From Terriglobales bacterium (lineage in GTDB: Bacteria; Acidobacteriota; Terriglobia; Bryobacterales; Bryobacteraceae), in assembly GCA_027485675.1 (NCBI GenBank), contig JAIXQP010000050.1, positions 62,001 through 126,000 on the forward strand: a DNA stretch of 64,000 bases. The letters are read 5' to 3'. Each line of letters starts with the position of its first letter. The first letter of the stretch is position 1. Made by a program: the position numbers and the translations under genes. Under the pieces are notes generated by a model, which saw only the letters and a program-made list of their open reading frames with translations, had not been told where the DNA came from and made no database searches. Below, one piece after another: positions 28,924 through 37,385 of this stretch.

Positions 28924-30495
28924 ATGGCACTCCCCCTGATTGCCCTGCCCGGCAGTGGAATTGAAGTCGTTCTCGGCGCGCCGTCGCCGGCAGTGAAGGA
29001 AAACGGTGGTTGGAACGGTACTCTGGCCGGGTCTTTGGCCAGTGCGCTCACGGCCTCCGGACTGGCTCGCCAGCGCATGCAGTTCCCTTGGACGTGGCTG
29101 GCGCGGCTCGAAGACCTGCCGCTTCCCTCCCCGATGATTACCTCGCTGACCGCGGGGGGGATTGTTTATGCGCTCCAACTGGCCGAGATGCTGGGGCGAA
29201 GCGTGCCGCTGGCGCCGCGCGTGCGGGAGCGCCTGGAAGCCTGTTGCCATCAACTGGGCATCGACCCAGGGGAAAGGGCGCCGGCCTGGTGGACGGAGAA
29301 TTTGGACAGCCTGGAGACTGCATTCGGCGACGTGGTGCGCCGTAGAGTGATGGAGCATGTTGCCTGGGAGCTGCCGCTCGGGGCGGTCCAGCCGGCGCTT
29401 ACGCCTCCCGCCGAGCCGGCGAGAGCACGACGGCCGTTGGCTGAACCGGAGTGGCGCAGTTTGCCTACCGGACTCGCCGTGCCGGCGATGCGCCGGCCGC
29501 TGAGCGTTTTCGCACCATCGCAACCCATCGACGCGGTCGCCGGCTTTTCAGTGACGGCCGTGGGCACGGTCCAGCTCAAGATGGCGTATGCCCTCCCCTT
29601 ATTGGAAGACGACCGGGCGTGGCTCTGGCAGGCGAACGACTCCGGGCCGACCTGTTACCGGATCAGCCGGGCCGAGGAGCAGACCTGGTGGGTAAATGGG
29701 GTGGCGGGCGCCCATCGGGTGGTTGGCGTATCTGTAGAACGGGCTGGGGAATGCCTGGGTACGGCGTTCCGGTCCACGTCGGATGTTGCGGAGGTTGTGC
29801 TCGCCGCGGAGGGTTGGGAGTGCGCGGCCGCATGGCTGCGGTGGTGCCGGGTGCCTGTGCTCGAGGGTTTGGTGCGGCGCGCGGTGGCCCGGCGGGTCAA
29901 GGCGGAACCGGAAGCCACCCTGGCGGCCTGGTTAGCCCCGGAGGGCCCGGAGGGTCTGGCCGTCCCGGGGGACGCCGGGACAGCGGAGCTCCTGCAGGAG
30001 TTCTTCGGCAATTGGTGGGCGAGCGCGGAGGAGGCGGACGCCATCCTGCGGGCGGCGTCCTTGCAGGGAAAGGATGCGGACGCCTGGGTGCGTCTGGCCA
30101 AGGCGCATCCCGCGCTGCTGGGGCAGATTCTGGCGGCAGGTTGGCAGAACAGGCCAATGCGGGAGCGGAAAGCGCTTCTGGTGGCGGTGTGCGACCGGCT
30201 CTCGTCCTGGATTGTGCCGGAAGGCCGCGGAGGGGAGGTGCATTGGGAACTGGCCGAGCAGACGGCGTTGGCGCGGGCGGCTGCCGAGTGGGGCGTGGGA
30301 GAGTGGATGTTCACGTCGAGCGGGCAGGCGGGCGCGCTGATGGACTGGGTGGCTGGCCGGGCGGTCCCGCCCGAGATGCGCGGGCGCTGGATCAGCGCGT
30401 GGGCAAGCGCCGGGGCTTGCCAGTGGACCGCTCTGCATGTGGTGCGAAGAATCCTGGCTACCGTGGGAGCGCCCGCCGAGCGCACGGAACCGTAG
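28924..30495 (+). CDS. hypothetical protein, 523 residues, unknown family
   Basis: I do not recognise this protein. ATG 28924 is preferred; a TTG at 28906 is in frame. No signal peptide and no clear transmembrane segment. The first 190 residues are mixed, with a Pro-rich stretch (LTPPAEPARARRPLAEPEWR) acting as a linker; residues about 200-320 look like a compact alpha/beta domain rich in Trp (DDRAWLWQANDSGPT, EEQTWWVNGVAG); the rest is alanine-rich helices (NWWASAEEADAILRAASLQG). It sits between a strong terminator and the convergent thiG, three bases from its stop, so it is transcribed alone. It is probably a cytoplasmic protein specific to this lineage. Confidence 0.75.
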   Translation: MALPLIALPGSGIEVVLGAPSPAVKENGGWNGTLAGSLASALTASGLARQRMQFPWTWLARLEDLPLPSPMITSLTAGGIVYALQLAEMLGRSVPLAPRVRERLEACCHQLGIDPGERAPAWWTENLDSLETAFGDVVRRRVMEHVAWELPLGAVQPALTPPAEPARARRPLAEPEWRSLPTGLAVPAMRRPLSVFAPSQPIDAVAGFSVTAVGTVQLKMAYALPLLEDDRAWLWQANDSGPTCYRISRAEEQTWWVNGVAGAHRVVGVSVERAGECLGTAFRSTSDVAEVVLAAEGWECAAAWLRWCRVPVLEGLVRRAVARRVKAEPEATLAAWLAPEGPEGLAVPGDAGTAELLQEFFGNWWASAEEADAILRAASLQGKDADAWVRLAKAHPALLGQILAAGWQNRPMRERKALLVAVCDRLSSWIVPEGRGGEVHWELAEQTALARAAAEWGVGEWMFTSSGQAGALMDWVAGRAVPPEMRGRWISAWASAGACQWTALHVVRRILATVGAPAERTEP

Positions 30496-30498
30496 CGG

Positions 30499-31275
30499 CT
30501 ACTGGCTGATGCCGGTGAGCGGGCTCGACGCGCTGGCGTACAGGCGGCGGGGCATGCGGCCGGCCTGGAACGACAGGCGGCCGGCCTGAACCGCATGGTT
30601 CATCGCGGCGGCCATTCGGGGGGCGTCGGTAGCTTCCGCGATGGCCGTGTTCATTAAGATCCCGTCATAGCCGAGTTCCATCGCAATCGTTGCATCACTG
30701 GCCGTGCCGACCCCGGCGTCGACGATTAAGGGTACCGCGGTGATCTTCTCCCGGAGGATGCGCAGGTTGGTCAGGTTCTGAATACCCAGGCCGGACCCGA
30801 TTGGGGCGGCGAGAGGCATGACGGCCGCGGCGCCGGCGTCGATCAACTTACGGGCGTTGATCAGGTCGTCCGTAGTATAAGGCAGGACGATAAATCCTTC
30901 CTTAGTCAACACCCGAGTCGCTTCGAGGAGGCCTTCGTTATCTGGAAACAGGGTCTCGGGGTCACCAATGACTTCGAGCTTTACCCAATTGGACAGGCCG
31001 ACCTCGCGGCCGAGCCGGGCCGCCCGAATCGCTTCGTCGGCAGTGTAGCAGGCGGCGGTGTTGGGAAGCAGGAAATATTTTTCGCGGGGAATATAGTCGA
31101 GGAGAGACTCCTTCGTGCGATCGGTGAGATTCACGCGCCGCACGGCCACGGTGACCACCTCCGCTCCGGACGCTTCGTGGCAACTGGCCATCTCCTGGGG
31201 CGTTCGGTACTTTCCGGTGCCGACCAATAAGCGGGACCGAAAAGTTCGTCCGGCGATTGTCAATCCGTCGATCAT
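30499..31275 (-). CDS. thiG: thiazole synthase ThiG
   Basis: 258-residue enzyme forming the thiazole phosphate moiety of thiamine from 1-deoxyxylulose-5-phosphate, dehydroglycine and ThiS-thiocarboxylate. The Schiff-base lysine is K99 in [10 protein letters not shown]. Other hallmarks: [53 protein letters not shown] and GILMNTAIA. No thiS, thiF, thiH/thiO or other thi gene is adjacent; these must be elsewhere. The start has TAGAAT six bases upstream rather than a Shine-Dalgarno. Confidence 0.97.
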   Translation of the reverse strand: MIDGLTIAGRTFRSRLLVGTGKYRTPQEMASCHEASGAEVVTVAVRRVNLTDRTKESLLDYIPREKYFLLPNTAACYTADEAIRAARLGREVGLSNWVKLEVIGDPETLFPDNEGLLEATRVLTKEGFIVLPYTTDDLINARKLIDAGAAAVMPLAAPIGSGLGIQNLTNLRILREKITAVPLIVDAGVGTASDATIAMELGYDGILMNTAIAEATDAPRMAAAMNHAVQAGRLSFQAGRMPRRLYASASSPLTGISQ

Positions 31276-31281
31276 CTTTTC

Positions 31282-31287
31282 ATTCTA
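31282..31287 (-). promoter_or_regulatory. -10-like element of thiG
   Basis: TAGAAT on the minus strand, ending six bases before the thiG ATG (intervening GAAAAG). It would give a leaderless thiG transcript. Confidence 0.4.
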
Positions 31288-31465
31288 CGCGCCAATCTTT
31301 CTCATCGTCGCCCGCGAAACGAATCGAGGGGCCGTCGCACTCTCCTCTGAGCGTGGAGATCGAATAATTTTGCGATTTTTGATCGGAAAATGACACTGAA
31401 TCCGCGTTCCCTACGAGGATCTGCAGGAAAGACTCTGAGCTGGCGGGATCGTTACCTTAGTTCAC

Positions 31466-31494
31466 TTGACTGCCCCCAAGTGCGTGGATATACT
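31466..31494 (+). promoter_or_regulatory. sigma-70-type promoter of the T6SS operon
   Basis: TTGACT at 31466-31471 and TATACT at 31489-31494, with an exact 17-bp spacer. Each hexamer matches the consensus at five of six positions, the best promoter seen in the window. The predicted start near 31501 gives a leader of about 106 bases before tssB. Confidence 0.75.
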
Positions 31495-31606
31495 CCCAGT
31501 GGATCACTAGATCGAGTGGATTCGGGTGCTTTGTGTCTACGCGCCCATTGGCAGTCAGTTTCAGAGATTTTACCGAGCATCGCCTCAGGAGAACTACGAG
31601 GACCTT

Positions 31607-32122
31607 ATGGCAAGAGAGAGCACGCAACACAAATTAGATCGTGTTCGGCCGCCGCGAGTACAGATCACCTATGACGTTGAAATTGGTGATGCCATTGAAC
31701 TCAAAGAGCTGCCGTTCGTAATGGGCGTTTTGGGAGATTTCACGGGCCAGCCCGTTGAGCCCCTGCCCCGACTGCGCGACCGGAAGTTTGTCGAGGTGAA
31801 TCCTGACAACTTCGATCAGGTGCTGGAGGGGATGAAGCCCCACCTGGCCTTCTCGGTCGAGAATAAACTCAGCGAAGACGCCGATGCGGGCCAGCTCAAG
31901 GTCGACTTGAAGTTTGCGAGCATGGACGATTTCAACCCGGAGAACGTCGCGAGGCAGGTGAAGCCGCTTAAGGAGCTTCTCGATCTGCGGACGCGCCTCT
32001 CGGACCTGCGGGGTACTCTCCAGACCAACGAAAAGCTGGAAGAGACCCTGATGGAAACGCTGAAGGACGCCGGTAAGATGGACAAGCTCAAAGCCGAATT
32101 CGGTGCGGGAGGCGATGAATAA
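31607..32122 (+). CDS. tssB: T6SS contractile sheath small subunit TssB
   Basis: 171-residue TssB/VipA, which assembles with TssC into the contractile sheath. ATG 31607 follows GAGGA; the longer frame upstream is unlikely because the promoter lies only about 110 bases away and the family begins at this point (RVRPPRVQITYDVEIGDAIE). Typical motifs: ELPFVMGVLGDFTGQP, RKFVEVNPDNFDQVL, MDDFNPENVARQV, LLDLRTRLSDLR. The stop shares a base with the tssC start (TAATG), so the two are coupled. It opens the T6SS operon. Confidence 0.97.
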   Translation: MARESTQHKLDRVRPPRVQITYDVEIGDAIELKELPFVMGVLGDFTGQPVEPLPRLRDRKFVEVNPDNFDQVLEGMKPHLAFSVENKLSEDADAGQLKVDLKFASMDDFNPENVARQVKPLKELLDLRTRLSDLRGTLQTNEKLEETLMETLKDAGKMDKLKAEFGAGGDE

Positions 32123-33606
32123 TGAGCGACGCACAGAAGGCACAGGCGGCAGCGCAGGAACAAACCCTTGAGCTCGGATTGCTCGATCAGATTGTCGAAC
32201 AAGGCAAGGTCGGGACGGATTCGGCGAGCAAAGAGCGCGGCAAATCGCTGATCAAGGAGTTCGTGCAGCAGGTGCTGCAGGGACAGATGACGGTTTCGCG
32301 CGACACCGAGGCGATGATCAACGCCCGGATTGCGCAGATCGATCACTTGATCTCCATTCAGTTGAATGAAGTCATGCATCACCCGTCGTTCCAGAAGCTG
32401 GAAGGCTCCTGGCGCGGGTTGAAGTACATGATGGATCAGAGCGAAACCAGCGACATGTTGAAGATCAAGGTCCTCAACGTGTCGAAGAAAGAGTTGCTGC
32501 GCGACCTGCAGCGCGCCCCTGAGTTCGATCAGAGTGCGATGTTCAAGAAGGTCTACGAAGAGGAGTTTGGCATCTTCGGCGGCGCTCCGTTCGCGGCTCT
32601 TGTGGGCGACTATGAGTTTGGCAAGCATCCCGAAGACATTGAACTGCTCGAACGGGTGAGCAACGTGGCTGCGGCCGCGCACGCTCCGTTCCTGACTGCC
32701 GCTTCGAACGATCTGTTCAATCTTGAAAGCTACACGAGTCTCGACCAGCCTCGCGACCTCGGCAAGATCTTCGATACGACGGAATACGCCAAGTGGAAGA
32801 GCTTCCGGGCTTCGGAGGACTCGCGCTATGTTGGCATGTGTCTGCCGCGGATTCTGGGCCGTTTGCCGTATGGTCCGGACACCAAGCCGGTGGAAGCGTT
32901 CAACTATCAGGAAGGCGTGGATGGCACCGAGCACAACAAATACTTGTGGTCGAACGCTGCTTACGCCCTGGGCGCGCGCCTCACCAACAGCTTTGCCAAG
33001 CACCACTGGTGCGCGGCGATTCGTGGCGTGGAAGGCGGCGGCCTGGTCGACGGCCTTGCCGTGCACAACTTCCGCACCGACGACGGTGACGTGGCGATGA
33101 AGTGCCCGACGGAAGTGCCGATCACCGACCGGCGCGAGAAGGAACTGGCCGATCTGGGCTTCATTCCGCTGGTGCACTGCAAAGGCACCGACTACGCGGC
33201 GTTCTTCAGCGTGCAGTCGGCACAGAAGCCGAAGCTGTACGATAAGGACGCGGCGAACGCCAATGCTCGTCTGTCGGCGCAGTTGCCCTATATCCTTGCC
33301 GTTAGCCGCTTCGCCCACTACCTCAAGGCGATGATGCGCGACAAGATTGGCAGCTTCATGTCCCGTTCGCAATGCGAGACGTTCCTCAACCAGTGGATCT
33401 CGCAGTATGTGCTGCTCGATGACGATGCCTCGGCGGAAATGAAGTCGAAGTTCCCCCTCCGCGAAGCCCGCATCGATGTTTCCGAGATTCCGGGCAAGCC
33501 GGGGGCATACCGCGCTGTCTCGTTCCTGAAGCCGCACTTCCAGCTGGATGAACTGAGTGTCTCGTTGCGTCTGGTTGCCGACCTGCCGCCGCCGGCCAAG
33601 GGCTAA
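32122..33606 (+). CDS. tssC: T6SS contractile sheath large subunit TssC
   Basis: 494-residue TssC/VipB, the outer sheath subunit that pairs with TssB. Hallmarks: LEGSWRGLKYMMDQSETSDM, VYEEEFGIFGGAPFAALVGD, YVGMCLPRILGRLPYGPDT, FAHYLKAMMRDKIGSF and the C-terminal PGAYRAVSFLKPHFQLDEL. Length is normal. It is coupled to tssB (TAATG) and followed by a hairpin before hcp, a likely point where the transcript is partly terminated. Confidence 0.98.
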   Translation: MSDAQKAQAAAQEQTLELGLLDQIVEQGKVGTDSASKERGKSLIKEFVQQVLQGQMTVSRDTEAMINARIAQIDHLISIQLNEVMHHPSFQKLEGSWRGLKYMMDQSETSDMLKIKVLNVSKKELLRDLQRAPEFDQSAMFKKVYEEEFGIFGGAPFAALVGDYEFGKHPEDIELLERVSNVAAAAHAPFLTAASNDLFNLESYTSLDQPRDLGKIFDTTEYAKWKSFRASEDSRYVGMCLPRILGRLPYGPDTKPVEAFNYQEGVDGTEHNKYLWSNAAYALGARLTNSFAKHHWCAAIRGVEGGGLVDGLAVHNFRTDDGDVAMKCPTEVPITDRREKELADLGFIPLVHCKGTDYAAFFSVQSAQKPKLYDKDAANANARLSAQLPYILAVSRFAHYLKAMMRDKIGSFMSRSQCETFLNQWISQYVLLDDDASAEMKSKFPLREARIDVSEIPGKPGAYRAVSFLKPHFQLDELSVSLRLVADLPPPAKG

Positions 33607-33611
33607 TTTCT

Positions 33612-33653
33612 CGCGGGGGTTGATGGTTTTTTGCCCCAACCCCCGCGTTATTT
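33612..33653 (+). terminator. hairpin between tssC and hcp
   Basis: 11-bp perfect stem CGCGGGGGTTG / CAACCCCCGCG around a 14-base loop, followed by TTATTT. It could act as a partial terminator or as a 3' stabiliser, setting sheath and tube-protein levels separately. A clear hcp promoter was not found in the rest of the 163-bp gap. Confidence 0.6.
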
Positions 33654-33769
33654 AGTGAACCGGCTTTGAGAACAAGCTGACTTAGCGAAGACCTTACGGT
33701 GGAACAACCGGGATTTTTCGCTCACCACTAACACAAGTTTCTAGTAAGAGTTACTCAGGAGATAAGACA

Positions 33770-34267
33770 ATGGCATTTGATGCTTTTTTGAGACTGGACG
33801 GGGTCCCGGGCGAGTCGCAGGACGACAAGCATAAAGAGTGGATCGAAATTCATAGCTTTTCGATGGGGGTCACGCAGATCTTGGGCGGGCAGCGCTCGAC
33901 GACGGGCGCGGCGTCGGCCGGCCGGTGTGACCACGCCGATCTGGCGATTGTGAAGAGCCTCGACAAGACCACCCCGAAGCTGAACCTGTTCTGCAGCAAC
34001 GGCACGCACATCAAGAAGGTGGAGATGGAGCTCTGCCGCGCGACGGGCGACAAGCAGCTGTACTACAAGGTCACCTTAGCCGACTGCTTGATCACCGGGA
34101 TTCGTCCGGGCGGTTCGTCCAAAGGCGGCGAGGCCCTTCCGATGGAAGAGGTCACCATCAACTACGGCGAAGTGAATTGGGAATACACGCAGCACGACCA
34201 CAAGACGGGCAAGCCTGCCGGTAAGGTCGCCGCGAAGTGGAGCCTGGTCCAGAACAAGGGCGGCTAA
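33770..34267 (+). CDS. hcp: T6SS inner-tube protein Hcp
   Basis: 165-residue Hcp (TssD), which forms hexameric rings stacked into the needle tube and can carry effectors. The start follows AGGAG at eight bases. Segments: MAFDAFLRLDGVPGESQDDK, WIEIHSFSMGVTQ, CDHADLAIVKSLDKTTPKL, KVTLADCLITGIRPGG, VTINYGEVNWEYTQ. It is separated from tssC by a 163-bp gap with a hairpin, the only sizeable gap in the first half of the T6SS operon, which suits the much higher Hcp demand. Confidence 0.97.
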   Translation: MAFDAFLRLDGVPGESQDDKHKEWIEIHSFSMGVTQILGGQRSTTGAASAGRCDHADLAIVKSLDKTTPKLNLFCSNGTHIKKVEMELCRATGDKQLYYKVTLADCLITGIRPGGSSKGGEALPMEEVTINYGEVNWEYTQHDHKTGKPAGKVAAKWSLVQNKGG

Positions 34268-34304
34268 TCCCATTCCTGCCTTCCGCGGCATAGCCTTCTA
34301 ACCA

Positions 34305-35045
34305 ATGACAGCCAAGGATTTGTATCAGGCAGGAAAGCTGAAGGAAGCGATTCAGGCGCTGAACGGAGAGGTGCGGGACAACCCGGCCGACGTTCGGCGC
34401 CGAACGTTTCTATTTGAATTGCTGACTTTCGCGGGCGAGTACGATCGCGCGCAGAAGCAGCTGCAAGTACTGGCGGATGCGAGCGGGGACTCCAAGTTGG
34501 GTACGGTGTTGTACCTGTCCGCTCTGCATGCCGAAAAGACCCGGAAAGAGACCTTCGCCAAGGGAGATTACCCGACGCATGCCGGCGACGGCGCGGACGC
34601 TCCTTTGACCGGGACTCTGAACGGAAAAAGATTCACTACCGTCGTCGATGCCGATCCCCGGATCGGTCCGCGTCTTGAATGCTATGCCGCCGGGGCCTAC
34701 ATCTGGATCCCCTTCAAACACATTGAAGAGATCGAGGCGATGCCGCCCAAGCGGGTGCGGGACTTGATCTGGATTCCGGCGATTGTTCGGACCGGTCCGT
34801 CGTTCAAGGCGATGGAACTCGGTGAAGTGTTATTGCCGGCTCTGACCTGGGACGCCAGCAGTGACGAAGACGACAACGTCAAGCTGGGCCGCGTCAGCGA
34901 GTGGTACGAGAACGACAAAGGAGAAGTCTGCCCCATCGGGCAGAAAATGCTTCTGGTGGACGGGGAGGAGTTGCCGATCCTCGAACTGCGCAAGCTGGTA
35001 TTTGACCAGCCCGAAGAGCAGGCCCCCGAAGCTACCGACGAATAA
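34305..35045 (+). CDS. tagJ: T6SS accessory protein TagJ (ImpE family)
   Basis: 246-residue ImpE-type protein. The N-terminal half is helical and TPR-like (AKDLYQAGKLKEAIQALNGE); the C-terminal half has the ImpE beta domain (CYAAGAYIWIPFKHIEEIEA, PKRVRDLIWIPAIVRT, GEVLLPALTW). In Pseudomonas the homologue binds the TssB sheath subunit and aids sheath disassembly by ClpV; both partners are encoded here. It lies between hcp and tssA. Confidence 0.93.
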   Translation: MTAKDLYQAGKLKEAIQALNGEVRDNPADVRRRTFLFELLTFAGEYDRAQKQLQVLADASGDSKLGTVLYLSALHAEKTRKETFAKGDYPTHAGDGADAPLTGTLNGKRFTTVVDADPRIGPRLECYAAGAYIWIPFKHIEEIEAMPPKRVRDLIWIPAIVRTGPSFKAMELGEVLLPALTWDASSDEDDNVKLGRVSEWYENDKGEVCPIGQKMLLVDGEELPILELRKLVFDQPEEQAPEATDE

Positions 35046-35048
35046 ACG

Positions 35049-36881
35049 ATGCCTCTCCGCGAAGACCTGCTCAATCCGATACCCGGAGACAATCCGAGCG
35101 GAGAGTATCTTTATTACGCTCCCGTCTACGACAAGATCAAGGAAGCCCGCCGCGAGGACGACGAAGGGCCCGTCGGCGAATGGCAGCGCGAACGGAAGCT
35201 GGCCGATTGGAACACCGTCATTAAGCTGGCCGGCGAGTCCCTGGCCACCAAGAGCAAGGACCTGCAACTGGCCGCCTGGCTCGCTGAAGCCCATCTGCGC
35301 AAGGAAGGCTTCGGCGAGTTCCGAAAATCCCTCGACATGATCAAGGGGCTGGTGGAGAACTTCTGGGATACCCTGTACCCGGAGTTGGAGGACGGCGACG
35401 CCGAATTCCGCGCCACACCGCTGCAGTGGCTCGGCAACTTCAACCTGCAGATCCACATGATCCCGATCGTGAAGACCTCGGCGGGATACAGCGACATCCG
35501 ATATCAGGAGTCGCGGAAGGTCGGCTACAAGGCCGATGCCGAAAACGACAGCACCAAGCTCGAACCGTTCCTCGAGAAAACCCGCGAAGGCAAGATCAGC
35601 GCCGACGACTTCGACAAAGAGTTCAACGCGACCCCGAAGGCCTGGTATGTAACCCTCCTCGAGAGTATGGACGGTTGTCTCGAGTCGCTCGAAGCGCTGC
35701 AAATCGCCTGCGAGGAGAAATTCAGCGATATGGCGCCGGGCTGGACCAGCCTGCGCGGGGCGCTCGAGAAGGTTCGACAGACCGTCAATATCCTGCTGAA
35801 CCGGAAACGCGAGAAAGAACCGGACGAGCCGGTCGACGGCGGGTACGTTGAAGAGACGGTAGTGGAGGAGGAGGTCACCTACGAAGAGACCTCCTATGCG
35901 GCGGCGCCGGTGGCGCGGCCGGTCAAAAAGGGCGGACCGCTGGCCGCGGAGCCCGTGGACCGCGACGACGCCATTCAACGAGTGGTGTCGGCCGCCAAGT
36001 TTCTACGCACCGAGGATGCCTATTCCCCGGCGCCTTACCTGATGCTGATGGCCTTCCGGCACGGCGAAGTGCGGGCCGGGGGCGATACGCTGGACGCGCG
36101 CCTGCTGGAGCCGCCGCCCACCGAAATCCGCCAACAGCTCAAGCAACACGCGCTCGACTTTAACTGGCAGGGCGTGCTGGACACGGCCGAGATGGCGATT
36201 GCGCTGCCGTGCGGACGTGGCTGGCTGGATGTGCACCGGTATGCCGTGCAGGCGTGCGGGGAACTGGGCTACTACTACGCCGGACTACAGACGGGCATCA
36301 AGGCCGGTCTGCGCGGCCTATTGGCCGACTATCCGAGTCTGCTGGAAATGACGATGATGGACGACACGCCGACGGCGAACGCGGAAACCATGAACTGGTT
36401 GAAGGCGGAAGTGCTGACGAGCGCGGGGTCCTATGCCGCGCCGGAAGCCTCCTACGCGCCGCCGCCGGCCGAAGATTCGAGCGGCGAGACCGAAGCGGGA
36501 GAGGCGCCGCCGCCCGATACCTGGGAACTGGCGCGGCAGGCCGCACGCGGGGGCCGGGCCCGCGAGGCGATGGATCTTCTGTCGCGCGAAGCGGCGATGG
36601 AGCGCAGCGGGCGAGGCCGTTTCTTGCGGAAGACGCAACTGGCTTCCATCTGCATGGAGACCGGCAACGAACTCATCGCGCAGTCGATTCTCGAACAGCT
36701 GGCCGCGGAGATTGAAGCGCGCCATCTAGAAGATTGGGAGCCGGTCGAGTCCGTGGCGCATCCGCTGCTGCTGCTCTACCGCTGCCAGATCCGGCAGGAC
36801 CGGGAGAGTCCCGCGGCGAAGGCCCTCTTTACCAAGATTTGCCGCCTCGACCCGGGCCAGGCGTTAAGCGTAAGCCGGTAA
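35049..36881 (+). CDS. tssA: T6SS cap protein TssA (ImpA_N domain)
   Basis: 610-residue TssA, the star-shaped protein that primes baseplate assembly and caps the growing sheath. The N-terminal ImpA_N domain covers about residues 1-130 (LLNPIPGDNPSGEYL; VENFWDTLYPELEDGDAEF). An acidic low-complexity linker (about 258-285, VEETVVEEEVTYEETSYA) joins it to the middle helical domain (DDAIQRVVSAAKFLRTEDAY) and a C-terminal Ala-rich region with TPR-like helices. The start is three bases after tagJ. The long form is near the upper end of family lengths. Confidence 0.94.
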   Translation: MPLREDLLNPIPGDNPSGEYLYYAPVYDKIKEARREDDEGPVGEWQRERKLADWNTVIKLAGESLATKSKDLQLAAWLAEAHLRKEGFGEFRKSLDMIKGLVENFWDTLYPELEDGDAEFRATPLQWLGNFNLQIHMIPIVKTSAGYSDIRYQESRKVGYKADAENDSTKLEPFLEKTREGKISADDFDKEFNATPKAWYVTLLESMDGCLESLEALQIACEEKFSDMAPGWTSLRGALEKVRQTVNILLNRKREKEPDEPVDGGYVEETVVEEEVTYEETSYAAAPVARPVKKGGPLAAEPVDRDDAIQRVVSAAKFLRTEDAYSPAPYLMLMAFRHGEVRAGGDTLDARLLEPPPTEIRQQLKQHALDFNWQGVLDTAEMAIALPCGRGWLDVHRYAVQACGELGYYYAGLQTGIKAGLRGLLADYPSLLEMTMMDDTPTANAETMNWLKAEVLTSAGSYAAPEASYAPPPAEDSSGETEAGEAPPPDTWELARQAARGGRAREAMDLLSREAAMERSGRGRFLRKTQLASICMETGNELIAQSILEQLAAEIEARHLEDWEPVESVAHPLLLLYRCQIRQDRESPAAKALFTKICRLDPGQALSVSR

Positions 36882-36887
36882 CCCCCG

Positions 36888-37385
36888 ATGGCCAAAGGTG
36901 ACTTCGATCAGAACGTAACGCTCTCCGTCCTCGACCGGCTCATCGATCGGGAGCCCAAGAATCCGACCGCCGAAGGCCGCATGTCGCGCGCCCAGTCGAT
37001 CCGGCTCTTGAAAGCCTCTGTCAAGCGCGATCTCGAGTGGCTGTTGAACTCCCGGCGCATCAAGGAAGAGTCGGTGGATGCCAAGTCCGAACTCACCCGC
37101 TCGCTGTTCAACTACGGCTTGCCCGACCTCACCAATTTCGGTCTGCACTCATCGCGCGATCAGAACCGGTTGACCTGGATGCTGGAGGCCACCGTGGCCA
37201 TGTTCGAACCGCGGTTACTCAACCCGAAGGTCTTCATGGAGCCCGTTGAGCCTGGTTCGAAGCAATTGCGGTTCCGGATTGACGGGATGCTGCAGATGGA
37301 CCCGGCGCCCGAGCGCGTTACGTTCGATACGATGCTGGATCTGACGAGCCAGGCCTACATCGTCAAGGGAGACGGCGGTGCGTGA
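36888..37385 (+). CDS. tssE: T6SS baseplate wedge protein TssE (gp25-like)
   Basis: 165-residue TssE, homologue of phage T4 gp25, linking the baseplate wedges to the first sheath ring. Family features: VLDRLIDREPK at the start, SVKRDLEWLLNSRRIKE, SLFNYGLPDLTNFGL, TVAMFEPRLLNPKV. Overlaps tssF by eight bases. Confidence 0.96.
   Translation: MAKGDFDQNVTLSVLDRLIDREPKNPTAEGRMSRAQSIRLLKASVKRDLEWLLNSRRIKEESVDAKSELTRSLFNYGLPDLTNFGLHSSRDQNRLTWMLEATVAMFEPRLLNPKVFMEPVEPGSKQLRFRIDGMLQMDPAPERVTFDTMLDLTSQAYIVKGDGGA

Larger units (their letters stand above)
31276..31606. other. 331-bp intergenic region, thiG / T6SS
   Basis: Divergent spacer between thiG (-) and tssB (+). It holds a leftward -10-like hexamer next to thiG (31282-31287) and a near-consensus rightward sigma-70 promoter (31466-31494), leaving about 100 bases of leader before tssB. 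An AT-rich patch (AATAATTTTGCGATTTTTGATC, about 31363-31384) lies upstream of the promoter. No coding signal or dif-like site was convincing. Confidence 0.6.

Noticed and set aside
31276-31606. Possible dif site near the GC-skew switch
   Set aside because: No 28-bp sequence with the two conserved XerC/XerD arms was found by eye here or in the other gaps between 25 and 34 kb. A weak TATTGTTAAAA at about 25244 matches one arm only partly.
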